A stretch of DNA of 19,982 nt from CALMKX01 sp044869955. GTDB lineage: Bacteria > Acidobacteriota > Thermoanaerobaculia > Multivoradales > SZUA-115. Each line of letters begins with the position of its first letter. The stretch's first letter is position 1. Below, piece by piece: positions 7,666 through 13,822 of the stretch. The translations under genes and the position numbers were made by a program. The stretch covers positions 1-19,982 of the forward strand of contig JBIOYC010000058.1 of assembly GCA_044869955.1 (NCBI GenBank). The letters are read 5' to 3'. The notes beneath the pieces were generated by a model. It was not told where the DNA came from and searched no databases. It saw only the letters and a program-made list of their open reading frames with translations.

Positions 7666-10119
7666 CTACCACGCGTAGGTCAGCAGGAGGGTGAAGACGT
7701 TCGCCGTGTAGTCGGAGTAGCGGCTGTCGAGGAGGAGATAGCGGCTGGCGTTCATGGTGCGCAGATCGGTGGGCGAGGCTCCGGTCTCGAGGAAGACGCC
7801 CTGCATCGCCGGCTGGAGCTGATCCCAGGCGAAGTCGTCCAGCCGGTAGGGCTCGTAGAGGTAGCGCGCGGCCAAGGCCAGCCGCTCCTGGACCTGCCAG
7901 GTGAGCGTCAGCTCGGCGTTCCAGAGCTTCTCGGCCAGCTCGGGGAAGTCGTAGGCCACGCCGGAATTGATGTCGGGGGTGTCCGGATTGACGGTCTTCT
8001 GCTCGCCCTGGTAGTCGGAGTAGCCGAGGTCCACCTCGAGGTCGAGGCGGTCGGTGAGATCCGCAGCGAGCGACAAGCTCGCCCACAGCAGCTCGTCGTC
8101 CTGGGTGCGGCGCCAGCGGTTCTTGGGATCGAACTGGATGGCGTCGCTGCCGCGCGAGGTCTTGGGCACGGCCAGGCTGTCCCACAGCCCATTCTCGAGC
8201 CCGGCGGAGGCGGTCAGGGTCCAGCCCTCTGGCGCGTAGGTGGCGGCGACCGCCAGCGCCTCGCTCTCGGTTTCGTTGAGGCCGTAGGGGAAGGAGGGGA
8301 AGACGTTGCCGGTGGTCGGCGCCGGCGTCGGAGTCGCCACCACCCCGCGGTATTCGTCGTTGGCGAGGTCGTAGGAGGCCGTCAAGGTCCACGCATCGGC
8401 CGGGAAGATCTCGATCTCGAGGCCGATCTGCGAGCGGTCCCGCTCCCACACGTCGAAGGCCCGCAGGCGGGAGGTCTCGAAGCCCACGTGATAGGGGCCT
8501 TCGAAATCCCGCCTCGCCTCGAGCCAGGAGAACCGGGCGGCGAAGCGCTCATGCGGCGTCACCCGCACCCCCAACCGATAGCTGTCCTCCGTGGTCTCCT
8601 CGACCTGGCGGTCCTCGTACTGCCAGTCGGTGCGGGTGAAGTCGAGGTCGACACCGACCGTCTGGCCGAAACGCCAGCCGCCGCCCAGGCCGATGGCGCT
8701 CTTGGTGTAGCCGCCGATCTCGTTGAACAGCACCCGCGTGCCGCTCGCGTCGCGCTGGCCGATGCCGGCGCGGAAGTAGGAATCACCGGCCGCGGCGAAG
8801 CCCGGAAAGAGGATCTCCGGTCGCCGGTCGTCGTACTCGTAGCGACGGAAGCTGGCGCGCAGGTCGAGGCTCTCGATCGGCCGCGAGGTCACGCGCAGAT
8901 CCGTGCGCGTGGTGCGCACCTCGCCGTCGAGGCTCGAGCGTGGCAGGGCCACGTCCTGGGCGCGGACGTCATCCGGCGTGCCGGCGACGCCGTCCGCTCC
9001 CAGGCTGAAGAGGATCGCCGGGTTCAGGGTGTAGGAAAGGAAGGGGTCGTCTTGCTCCATCTTGGCCAGGGAGAACGAGCCGTAGACCCGGGTGTGGGCC
9101 GGCAGCATCACCGAGCCGGTGGCGTGAATCCGCTGGTAGTCGTTGTCCGGGGCGAGGTCGAGGGCCGCGCGGGCGAAGCGACCGCGGTTGCCCTGGTTGG
9201 CCAGGGCTCCCGAGGGCTCCTGCTCGAACTGCGGAGCCAGGCCCAGCGAGGAAGAGGTGGCCCCGGGCGTGGCCTCGAAGGGGTTGTCCCAGACCAGGGT
9301 GCCGAGGTCGTTCTCGAAGCTCGACTGCTCCCAGCCGAAGTCGAAGAAGAAGCGATCGCGGCGGAAGGAGGTGCCGAGCCCGACCTCCCGGCTGCTGGTG
9401 TCGATCGCCGCCGGCAGCTCGATTCCGCGGATCTCGATCCGCTCGCGGTCGAAGAAACCGGCGCCCGTCTGCGTCCCTGCGCCGACCTGCTGGCGCCGGA
9501 TGTAGGTGCCGGTGGAGATGCGCTTGGTGCCGCTCTGGCTCTCGTCGAGCCCGAAGAGCTGGAGGTCCCAGCCGCGGGCGAGGCGCAGGGCGATCGCCGC
9601 GCTGCCACGGTCCCGGCGGGTGCCGACCTCGACCTCCCTCCCCTGGCCGGCGAGCACCTGGGGCAGCAGGGCGGGGTTGGCCTCGAGCAGGGCCCGGACC
9701 GGCTCGGCGAAGAGCAGGCTGCCGCCGCTGCGAGTGTGCAGCAGGGTCGAGCCGCGGCTGGTCAGATGAGGCGTGCGGTCCCAGCCCAGGTCGACACGCA
9801 GGCGGCCGGGCCGCTCGAGGCGCAGCTCGGCGAACTCGTCGTCCTGGCCCAGGTCGTGGCCGGACAGGGTCGCGAGCCAGGGGTCCTCCTCGGGCTGGTA
9901 GCGGACTGCCACCGACTCGAGCAGGACGCCGTTGGGCTCGTCGCGATATCTCTCGAAGCGGGCGTTGCGCTCACCATCGACGTCGGTGGCCTGGCCGCCC
10001 ACGGTGATCTCGATCTGGGTGTCCTTCGGTTCCTCGGCCCTCGAGGCCGGAGAGCCCACGCCGGCGAGCAACGCGAGACCCGCCGCCATCGTCCAGGTGC
10101 GAGGTTGCTTGGTCATCAT
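7666..10119 (-). CDS. MtrB/PioB-family outer-membrane beta-barrel (decaheme-associated porin)
   Basis: An 817-residue outer-membrane barrel of the MtrB/PioB type, which sheathes a decaheme cytochrome to pass electrons across the outer membrane. Residues 1-28 form a signal peptide (cleavage near SRA/EE). The family N-terminal segment with DVDGERNARFERYRD follows at about 45-60, then many alternating amphipathic strands rich in Arg, Asp and aromatics. The chain ends LLLTYAW, with a terminal aromatic residue as in barrel proteins. Length is close to PioB (about 810) and longer than Shewanella MtrB (about 700). The mature protein has no cysteine, so it lacks the N-terminal CxxC reported in some metal-reducer MtrB proteins. 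The start at ATG 10119 (ATGATG) is set by AAGGA 8 nt upstream; the frame runs on to 10188 but would overlap the cytochrome. It lies 28 nt after that gene. Confidence 0.88.
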   Translation of the reverse strand: MMTKQPRTWTMAAGLALLAGVGSPASRAEEPKDTQIEITVGGQATDVDGERNARFERYRDEPNGVLLESVAVRYQPEEDPWLATLSGHDLGQDDEFAELRLERPGRLRVDLGWDRTPHLTSRGSTLLHTRSGGSLLFAEPVRALLEANPALLPQVLAGQGREVEVGTRRDRGSAAIALRLARGWDLQLFGLDESQSGTKRISTGTYIRRQQVGAGTQTGAGFFDRERIEIRGIELPAAIDTSSREVGLGTSFRRDRFFFDFGWEQSSFENDLGTLVWDNPFEATPGATSSSLGLAPQFEQEPSGALANQGNRGRFARAALDLAPDNDYQRIHATGSVMLPAHTRVYGSFSLAKMEQDDPFLSYTLNPAILFSLGADGVAGTPDDVRAQDVALPRSSLDGEVRTTRTDLRVTSRPIESLDLRASFRRYEYDDRRPEILFPGFAAAGDSYFRAGIGQRDASGTRVLFNEIGGYTKSAIGLGGGWRFGQTVGVDLDFTRTDWQYEDRQVEETTEDSYRLGVRVTPHERFAARFSWLEARRDFEGPYHVGFETSRLRAFDVWERDRSQIGLEIEIFPADAWTLTASYDLANDEYRGVVATPTPAPTTGNVFPSFPYGLNETESEALAVAATYAPEGWTLTASAGLENGLWDSLAVPKTSRGSDAIQFDPKNRWRRTQDDELLWASLSLAADLTDRLDLEVDLGYSDYQGEQKTVNPDTPDINSGVAYDFPELAEKLWNAELTLTWQVQERLALAARYLYEPYRLDDFAWDQLQPAMQGVFLETGASPTDLRTMNASRYLLLDSRYSDYTANVFTLLLTYAW

Positions 10120-10127
10120 GGTCGTCG

Positions 10128-10132
10128 TCCTT
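10128..10132 (-). promoter_or_regulatory. Shine-Dalgarno site fixing the mtrB-like start
   Basis: AAGGA on the minus strand, 8 nt before the tandem ATGATG at 10119. It lies in the 28-nt gap after the cytochrome stop and argues against the longer frame starting at 10188, which would overlap the cytochrome by about 40 nt. Confidence 0.65.
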
Positions 10133-10147
10133 GCGGTTGGCACCGGC

Positions 10148-11041
10148 TCAGCGCTGGAAGAGTGGGCCGGACGGATGGTTGGAGCCATGGATCTGAGGAT
10201 GGCAGTTGACGCAGGCGCGGTTGGTGTTCCAGACCGCCGCCGAGGTCCCCGCCACGGTCTGGTGGCGGCCCTGCAGATGGCAGGACTGGCAGAGTTGGTT
10301 GACCCGCGCCACGAGCAGGCTCTCGTGGTTCGAGCCGTGGGATTTGTGGCAGCTCATGCAGTCCTCACGCACCGGCGCGTGCTCCCACAGGAAGGGACCG
10401 CGCTTGTCCTGGTGACAGCTGAAGCAGAGGTCGTTGACCGAGTCGGCGGCCACCAGGTGCTCGTTGGTGGTGCCGTGGGGGTTGTGGCAAGAGGCGCACT
10501 CCATCTTGCCGGCGCGGATCGGGTGGCCTGAACGCTGGGCCAGGGCCGGCCGCTGGGCGGTGTGGCAGGAGAGGCAAAGCTCCGTGGTGCTCGCCACGGC
10601 CACCGGTCGACGGGCGGGCTTGCCGCCGTGGACACCGTGGCAGTCAACGCAGGCCACCCCGGCCCGCTCGTGCTCGCTGCCCTCCCACAAGGCGTGCCGG
10701 CGGTCGTTCTGGTGGCAGGTGAGGCAGGCGCGATCGGCGGCGGCGCCCTTCAGGTGGGCCGGGTTCTGGATGTCGGCGGCATCGCCGGAGTCCATGTGCT
10801 GAGCGCCCGAGCCGTGGCAGCTCTCGCAGGAGCTGCCCGCATAGGCGCTGTCGAGGCGGAAGGCTCGACCGTGGGAAGACTGGGTGAAGGCGCCGGCCAC
10901 GTCGTCATGGCAGTCGGCGCAGGCGGGAGCTTCGGCAGGCTGGGCCGCGAGGGAGCTGGCGAGCCCGATCACCAGGAGAACACCCCCGAGCAAGGCCCTC
11001 CCCCACTGGCTACGGCTGGGGAGAGGTTGGAGAGTCTGCAT
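10148..11041 (-). CDS. DmsE/MtrA-type periplasmic decaheme c-type cytochrome
   Basis: A 297-residue exported cytochrome with exactly ten CxxCH heme sites, at residues 41, 72, 106, 131, 156, 182, 206, 228, 251 and 277 (first Cys). Residues 1-34 form a signal peptide ending SLAAQ. Many extra His residues between the sites (for example 57, 116, 124, 138, 173, 189, 221, 234, 260, 285) could give bis-His coordination. The C-terminus, CVNCHPQIHGSNHPSG, is characteristic of the DmsE/MtrA family. Such proteins insert into the MtrB/PioB barrel, here encoded 28 nt downstream, and carry electrons between periplasm and cell surface. The ATG at 11041 has a strong AGGAGGT 5 nt upstream. Heme ligation needs the Ccm/Ccs maturation system, which is not in this window. 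Direction of flow (reduction or oxidation outside) cannot be told. Confidence 0.95.
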   Translation of the reverse strand: MQTLQPLPSRSQWGRALLGGVLLVIGLASSLAAQPAEAPACADCHDDVAGAFTQSSHGRAFRLDSAYAGSSCESCHGSGAQHMDSGDAADIQNPAHLKGAAADRACLTCHQNDRRHALWEGSEHERAGVACVDCHGVHGGKPARRPVAVASTTELCLSCHTAQRPALAQRSGHPIRAGKMECASCHNPHGTTNEHLVAADSVNDLCFSCHQDKRGPFLWEHAPVREDCMSCHKSHGSNHESLLVARVNQLCQSCHLQGRHQTVAGTSAAVWNTNRACVNCHPQIHGSNHPSGPLFQR

Positions 11042-11046
11042 GGACT

Positions 11047-11053
11047 ACCTCCT
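11047..11053 (-). promoter_or_regulatory. Strong Shine-Dalgarno site of the decaheme cytochrome
   Basis: AGGAGGT on the minus strand, 5 nt before ATG 11041, within GGAGGAGGT. It is the best ribosome-binding site seen in the window and suggests high translation of the cytochrome. The 114-nt gap upstream holds a palindromic repeat; I see no convincing -35/-10 pair there. Confidence 0.75.
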
Positions 11054-11110
11054 CCGGAAGGAATGGACGGCCCATGGTCTCGCCGACCCCCGGGCCGCCG
11101 GCACACGCCC

Positions 11111-11158
11111 AGGGGTGGCGCGACCACCCGGCCGGGTGGGGAGGAGATCCCGCCCCTA
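11111..11158. repeat. Palindromic repeat overlapping the glycosyltransferase stop codon
   Basis: On the minus strand this starts TAGGGGCGGGA, and its TAG is the stop of the glycosyltransferase (11156-11158). The outer arms AGGGG (11111-11115) and CCCCT (11153-11157) are inverted. Inside is a perfect 16-bp palindrome, CCACCCGG plus its reverse complement, at 11124-11139. The opening TAGGGGCG is the same as at 41-34, also on a stop codon. A terminator role between the ribBA-GT and cytochrome units is plausible. Confidence 0.65.
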
Positions 11159-12322
11159 CCGCAGGATCTCCGCCAGCCGCCCCCGCACCACCGCCTCGCC
11201 GTGGTCGGCCCGGAGGCGTTCGCGGCCGGCGGTGGCGAGGTCGAGCGCGAGGGCGGGGTCCTCGAGCAGGAGGCGGACGGCCTCGGCCCATTCGGCGGGG
11301 GTCTCGGCGAGGAGGAGGTCGCGGCCCGGGTGGGCGGTAGTGCCCGCCGCGGCCCACGGGGAGGCGACCACCGGCACTCCGGCGGCCCAGGCTTCGAGCA
11401 CCTTGATCGGCGTGCCGGAGCCGGCGGCCAAGGGCGCGAGGGATACCGCCGCCCGGCCCAGCCGGGCCGGCAGGTCGCGGGGAGATGCCTCCAGTTCCGC
11501 GCCCGCCGCGGCGGCGAGTCGGCGCAGGGCGCGGGAGGGCCGATCCCCGGCCAGGGTCAGCCCTGCCTCCGGGCCGGCCCGGCGGATCGCCGGCCAGAGC
11601 TCGGTCAAGAGGCGTCGGGCTGCATCGGCGTTGGGGAAGTAGCCCAGGTTGCCGGTGAAGATCAGCCGGCCGGGCTCTCGTTCCGAGAGGTCGGGAGCCT
11701 CGGTGGGGGCACCTTGGATCAGCGGCAGCACGTGCAGCCGCCCCGCCAGCTCGGCTGGCAGCCGGGCCGCGAGGTGACGGCAGTCCCGCTCGCAGACCAC
11801 CAGGGCCGCCTGGGCCGAGGCCACCGCGCGCCCCTCGGCCCGGGCCAGGCGGTGCGCCTCCCAACGCCACAGCGGGCGGAGCCAGGGCCGGTCGCGCTCG
11901 GCCCGCCGCTCGAAGTTCAAGGCCAAGCTGTCGATCAGGTCCACCACCACCGGCGTCGCCCCGGCTGCCGAGGCGAAGGGAGCCAGGCGCACCAGCTGGA
12001 GCCAGACCCGGTCGTGGCGGGGGGCGAGCAGGGCGAGCTTCGTGGCCAGGTCCGCGCTGGCGAAGAGAGCGTTCTGGAAGGGCTGGCCGGTGAGGAGCAC
12101 CCGGCCCGCCGCGGCGGCCCGCCCGAGGGCACCTTCCAGCCGGTACGGCACCAGCTCGACTCCTGGGGCAATCCCGGCGGGTAGTGCAGCACCTTCTTCC
12201 GTCGGAACCAGGGCCGTCACCTCGTGCCCCTCCGCCAGCAGGGGCAGGAGCTGTGCGGCGCGCACCTGGTCCCCGCGGCGCGGCGGCCAGGGATAGCGGG
12301 AGGCGACGAAGAGGATGCGCAG
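11156..12322 (-). CDS. Glycosyltransferase, GT4/group 1 type, apparent CTG start
   Basis: A 388-residue GT-B-fold glycosyltransferase that should move a sugar from a nucleotide donor to an unknown acceptor (lipid carrier, glycan or lipid). The proposed N-terminus reads LRILFVASRYPWPP..RGDQVRAAQLLPLL, the usual first Rossmann strand and loop. The C-terminal donor domain has FTGNLGYFPN and GSGTPIKVLEAWAAGVPVVAS, the latter covering the donor-phosphate loop and conserved Glu. The first ATG/GTG/TTG in frame is GTG 12265, which would delete the essential first strand. Upstream to the in-frame TGA there is no standard start, but CTG 12322 has GGGGGAGG 8 nt before it. It lies 19 nt after ribBA, so the two are probably cotranscribed. 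The layout resembles exopolysaccharide-type sugar transferases; no partner genes are visible. Confidence 0.87.
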   Translation of the reverse strand: MRILFVASRYPWPPRRGDQVRAAQLLPLLAEGHEVTALVPTEEGAALPAGIAPGVELVPYRLEGALGRAAAAGRVLLTGQPFQNALFASADLATKLALLAPRHDRVWLQLVRLAPFASAAGATPVVVDLIDSLALNFERRAERDRPWLRPLWRWEAHRLARAEGRAVASAQAALVVCERDCRHLAARLPAELAGRLHVLPLIQGAPTEAPDLSEREPGRLIFTGNLGYFPNADAARRLLTELWPAIRRAGPEAGLTLAGDRPSRALRRLAAAAGAELEASPRDLPARLGRAAVSLAPLAAGSGTPIKVLEAWAAGVPVVASPWAAAGTTAHPGRDLLLAETPAEWAEAVRLLLEDPALALDLATAGRERLRADHGEAVVRGRLAEILR

Positions 12323-12330
12323 GGGTCGCG

Positions 12331-12338
12331 CCTCCCCC
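12331..12338 (-). promoter_or_regulatory. Shine-Dalgarno site supporting the CTG start of the glycosyltransferase
   Basis: GGGGGAGG on the minus strand, 8 nt before CTG 12322 and 3 nt after the ribBA stop. No ATG, GTG or TTG lies between this site and residue 20 of the conserved domain, so it is the main evidence for the non-standard start. Confidence 0.65.
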
Positions 12339-12341
12339 GGG

Positions 12342-13559
12342 CTAGACGAAGGTCAGCAGGTGCCCGAGCTTCTGGCGCTTGGCCTCGAGGTAGCGGCGGG
12401 TGCTCTCGGTGGGCGGCACCTCGATCGGCAGCCGCTCGACGACCTCCAACCCGTAGCCGGCCAGGGCCTCGGACTTCCTGGGGTTGTTGGTCATCAGCCG
12501 TACCCGCTCGACCCCCAGGGCGGCGAGGATCTGCGCCGCCATGCCGTAGTCGCGCGCATCGGCGGCGAAGCCCAGGCGCTCGTTGGCCTCCACCGTGTCA
12601 TGGCCTTCCTGCTGCAGCTCATAGGCGCGAAGCTTGTTGAACAGACCGATGCCGCGGCCCTCCTGGAGCAGGTAGACCAGCACTCCCCGGCCCTCCTCGG
12701 CGATGCGCGCCAGCGCGATGTCCAGCTGGTGGCCGCAGTCACAGCGCAGGGAGCCGAAGAGGTCACCGGTCAGGCATTGGCTGTGGACCCGGGCGAGCAC
12801 CGGCTCGCCACCCGAGAGATCCCCCAGGGCGAGGGCCAGGTTCTCCTCGCCGGTGTAAATCTGGCGGAAGCCGTGGAGGGTGAAGCGGCCCCACACCGTG
12901 GGCAGCTCGGGGGCCGCGACCTCGCTCACCACCTTCTCGGTGGCCAGGCGGTGGCGCATCAGGTCGGCCACCTTGAGCACGGCGAGGCCGTGCTCCTCGG
13001 CGAAGCGGGCCAGCTCGGGCAGCCGGGCCATGGTGCCGTCCTCGCGCATCACCTCGCAGATCACCCCGGCCGGCGTCAGCCCGGCCAGGCGGGCCAGGTC
13101 CACCGAGGCCTCGGTCTGGCCGGGCCGCTCGAGGACGCCGCCGCGGCGGGCGCGCAGAGGGAAGACGTGGCCGGGGCGCAGCAGGTCCTCGGCGCGAGTG
13201 GCGGGATCGACCGCGGCGAGGATGGTCGCCGCCCGGTCGGCGGCGGAGATGCCGGTGGTGGTCAGCCCCCGCGCCTCGATCGACACCGTGAACGCCGTGC
13301 CGAAGGTCGAGGTGTTGTCCGCCACCATCGGGGGCAAGCGCAGGGCGTCGCAGCGCTCGGGGGAGAGGGAGAGGCAGATCAGACCGCGGCCGTGCCGGGC
13401 CATGAAGTTGACCACCTCGGGGGTGACCTTCTCGGCGGCGACGGCGAGGTCGCCCTCGTTCTCGCGGTCCTCGTCATCGACCAGGATCACGACCTCGCCA
13501 CGAGCGAAGCGGGCGATGGCTTCCTCGACGGGGACGAAGACGGATTGGCGGCTGCTCAT
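12342..13559 (-). CDS. ribBA: Bifunctional 3,4-dihydroxy-2-butanone 4-phosphate synthase / GTP cyclohydrolase II
   Basis: A 405-residue fusion catalysing the two entry steps of riboflavin synthesis: ribulose 5-phosphate to DHBP, and GTP to the diaminopyrimidine. The DHBP synthase half (1 to about 205) has DDEDRENEGD at 28-37, ARHGRGLICLSL, and PGQTEASVDLARLAG, where Gln148 replaces the usual His of GHTEA. The cyclohydrolase half has the zinc cysteines 262, 273 and 275 (CLTGD, RCDCG), EGRGIGLFNKLRAYEL and LMTNNPRK. ATG 13559 is chosen because its product aligns with family N-termini; GTG 13586 in the same frame would add nine residues and lies inside a leader hairpin. No good Shine-Dalgarno site is seen. 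A sigma70-like promoter lies 48-77 nt upstream. I see no FMN riboswitch. Confidence 0.95.
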   Translation of the reverse strand: MSSRQSVFVPVEEAIARFARGEVVILVDDEDRENEGDLAVAAEKVTPEVVNFMARHGRGLICLSLSPERCDALRLPPMVADNTSTFGTAFTVSIEARGLTTTGISAADRAATILAAVDPATRAEDLLRPGHVFPLRARRGGVLERPGQTEASVDLARLAGLTPAGVICEVMREDGTMARLPELARFAEEHGLAVLKVADLMRHRLATEKVVSEVAAPELPTVWGRFTLHGFRQIYTGEENLALALGDLSGGEPVLARVHSQCLTGDLFGSLRCDCGHQLDIALARIAEEGRGVLVYLLQEGRGIGLFNKLRAYELQQEGHDTVEANERLGFAADARDYGMAAQILAALGVERVRLMTNNPRKSEALAGYGLEVVERLPIEVPPTESTRRYLEAKRQKLGHLLTFV

Positions 13560-13573
13560 CGGGGGGTTCGTGG

Positions 13574-13592
13574 GGGCTGGTCGCACCAGCCC
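13574..13592 (-). promoter_or_regulatory. Hairpin in the ribBA leader
   Basis: GGGCTGGT and ACCAGCCC pair perfectly around a 3-nt loop, 14 nt before the ribBA ATG. It would sit near the 5' end of a short leader (about 40 nt) if transcription starts about 6 nt after the -10 box. It could limit initiation or stabilise the mRNA. It is not an FMN riboswitch. Confidence 0.5.
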
Positions 13593-13606
13593 GCGGCTAG
13601 GCGGTC

Positions 13607-13636
13607 AGTGTAGCGGCGGGTCGGACAGACGGTCAA
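13607..13636 (-). promoter_or_regulatory. Sigma70-like promoter for ribBA
   Basis: On the minus strand TTGACC (13636-13631) and TACACT (13612-13607) are separated by 18 nt, matching five of six and four of six consensus bases. It is the only good -35/-10 pair I found in an intergenic stretch, and it points at ribBA. Confidence 0.5.
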
Positions 13637-13650
13637 CAACGAAGGACCAA

Positions 13651-13683
13651 GAGGGCGGACACGGGGAGGCCGCCCCTGCCGCC
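13651..13683. repeat. Left GC palindromic repeat of the composite intergenic element
   Basis: It contains GGGCGG (13653-13658) facing CCGCCC (13670-13675). GAGGGCGGACACG (13651-13663) is the exact reverse complement of bases 1-13. The minus strand reads AGGGGCGGCC, close to the TAGGGGCG start of the elements at 41 and 11158. It lies upstream of the putative ribBA promoter. Confidence 0.65.
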
Positions 13684-13686
13684 CAG

Positions 13687-13785
13687 TGTCATCCCGACCG
13701 GAGGGCCGAAGGCCCGTAGCGGAGGGATCTCCCTGGCCGGGTCCTGCTCCGGAGAAGAGATCCCTCGGCTTCGCTCGGGATGACA
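13687..13785. repeat. REP-like long hairpin element (ATCCCGA type)
   Basis: The outer arms TGTCATCCCGA (13687-13697) and TCGGGATGACA (13775-13785) are exact inverted repeats, as are the inner arms GAGGGATCTC (13722-13731) and GAGATCCCTC (13757-13766). Between outer and inner arms on the left is a small GGGCC-GAA-GGCCC hairpin. This is the type of intergenic repeat whose translation gives CHPERSRGIS-like peptides in many genomes. It lies between tamA and ribBA and may end tamBA transcription. Confidence 0.8.
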
Positions 13786-13790
13786 ACCCG

Positions 13791-13817
13791 TGTCGGGGCG
13801 GCCCCCGTGCCTGCCCC
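13791..13817. repeat. Right GC palindromic repeat of the composite intergenic element
   Basis: TGTCGGGGCGGCCCCCGTGCC resembles the reverse complement of the left copy at 13651-13683 (shared GGGGCGGCC and GTG/CAC parts). The two thus flank the ATCCCGA hairpin in inverted orientation. It begins 5 nt beyond the tamA-like stop codon. Confidence 0.6.
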
Positions 13818-13822
13818 CTCTT

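Noticed and set aside
5049..7694. Very long open frame (881 codons) on the plus strand opposite alaS, and similar plus-strand frames opposite most genes
   Set aside because: They are rich in Arg, Gly, Ala, His and Gln with no recognisable domain and follow from high GC with few stop codons. The minus-strand genes have clear family signatures.
10120..10188. Longer mtrB-like start at 10188
   Set aside because: It would overlap the cytochrome by about 40 nt and put a non-hydrophobic stretch before the signal peptide. ATG 10119 has a well-spaced AAGGA.
13560..13822. FMN (RFN) riboswitch before ribBA
   Set aside because: I find no AGGG...GAAATTCCC-like core, and the space between the putative promoter and the start is too short.
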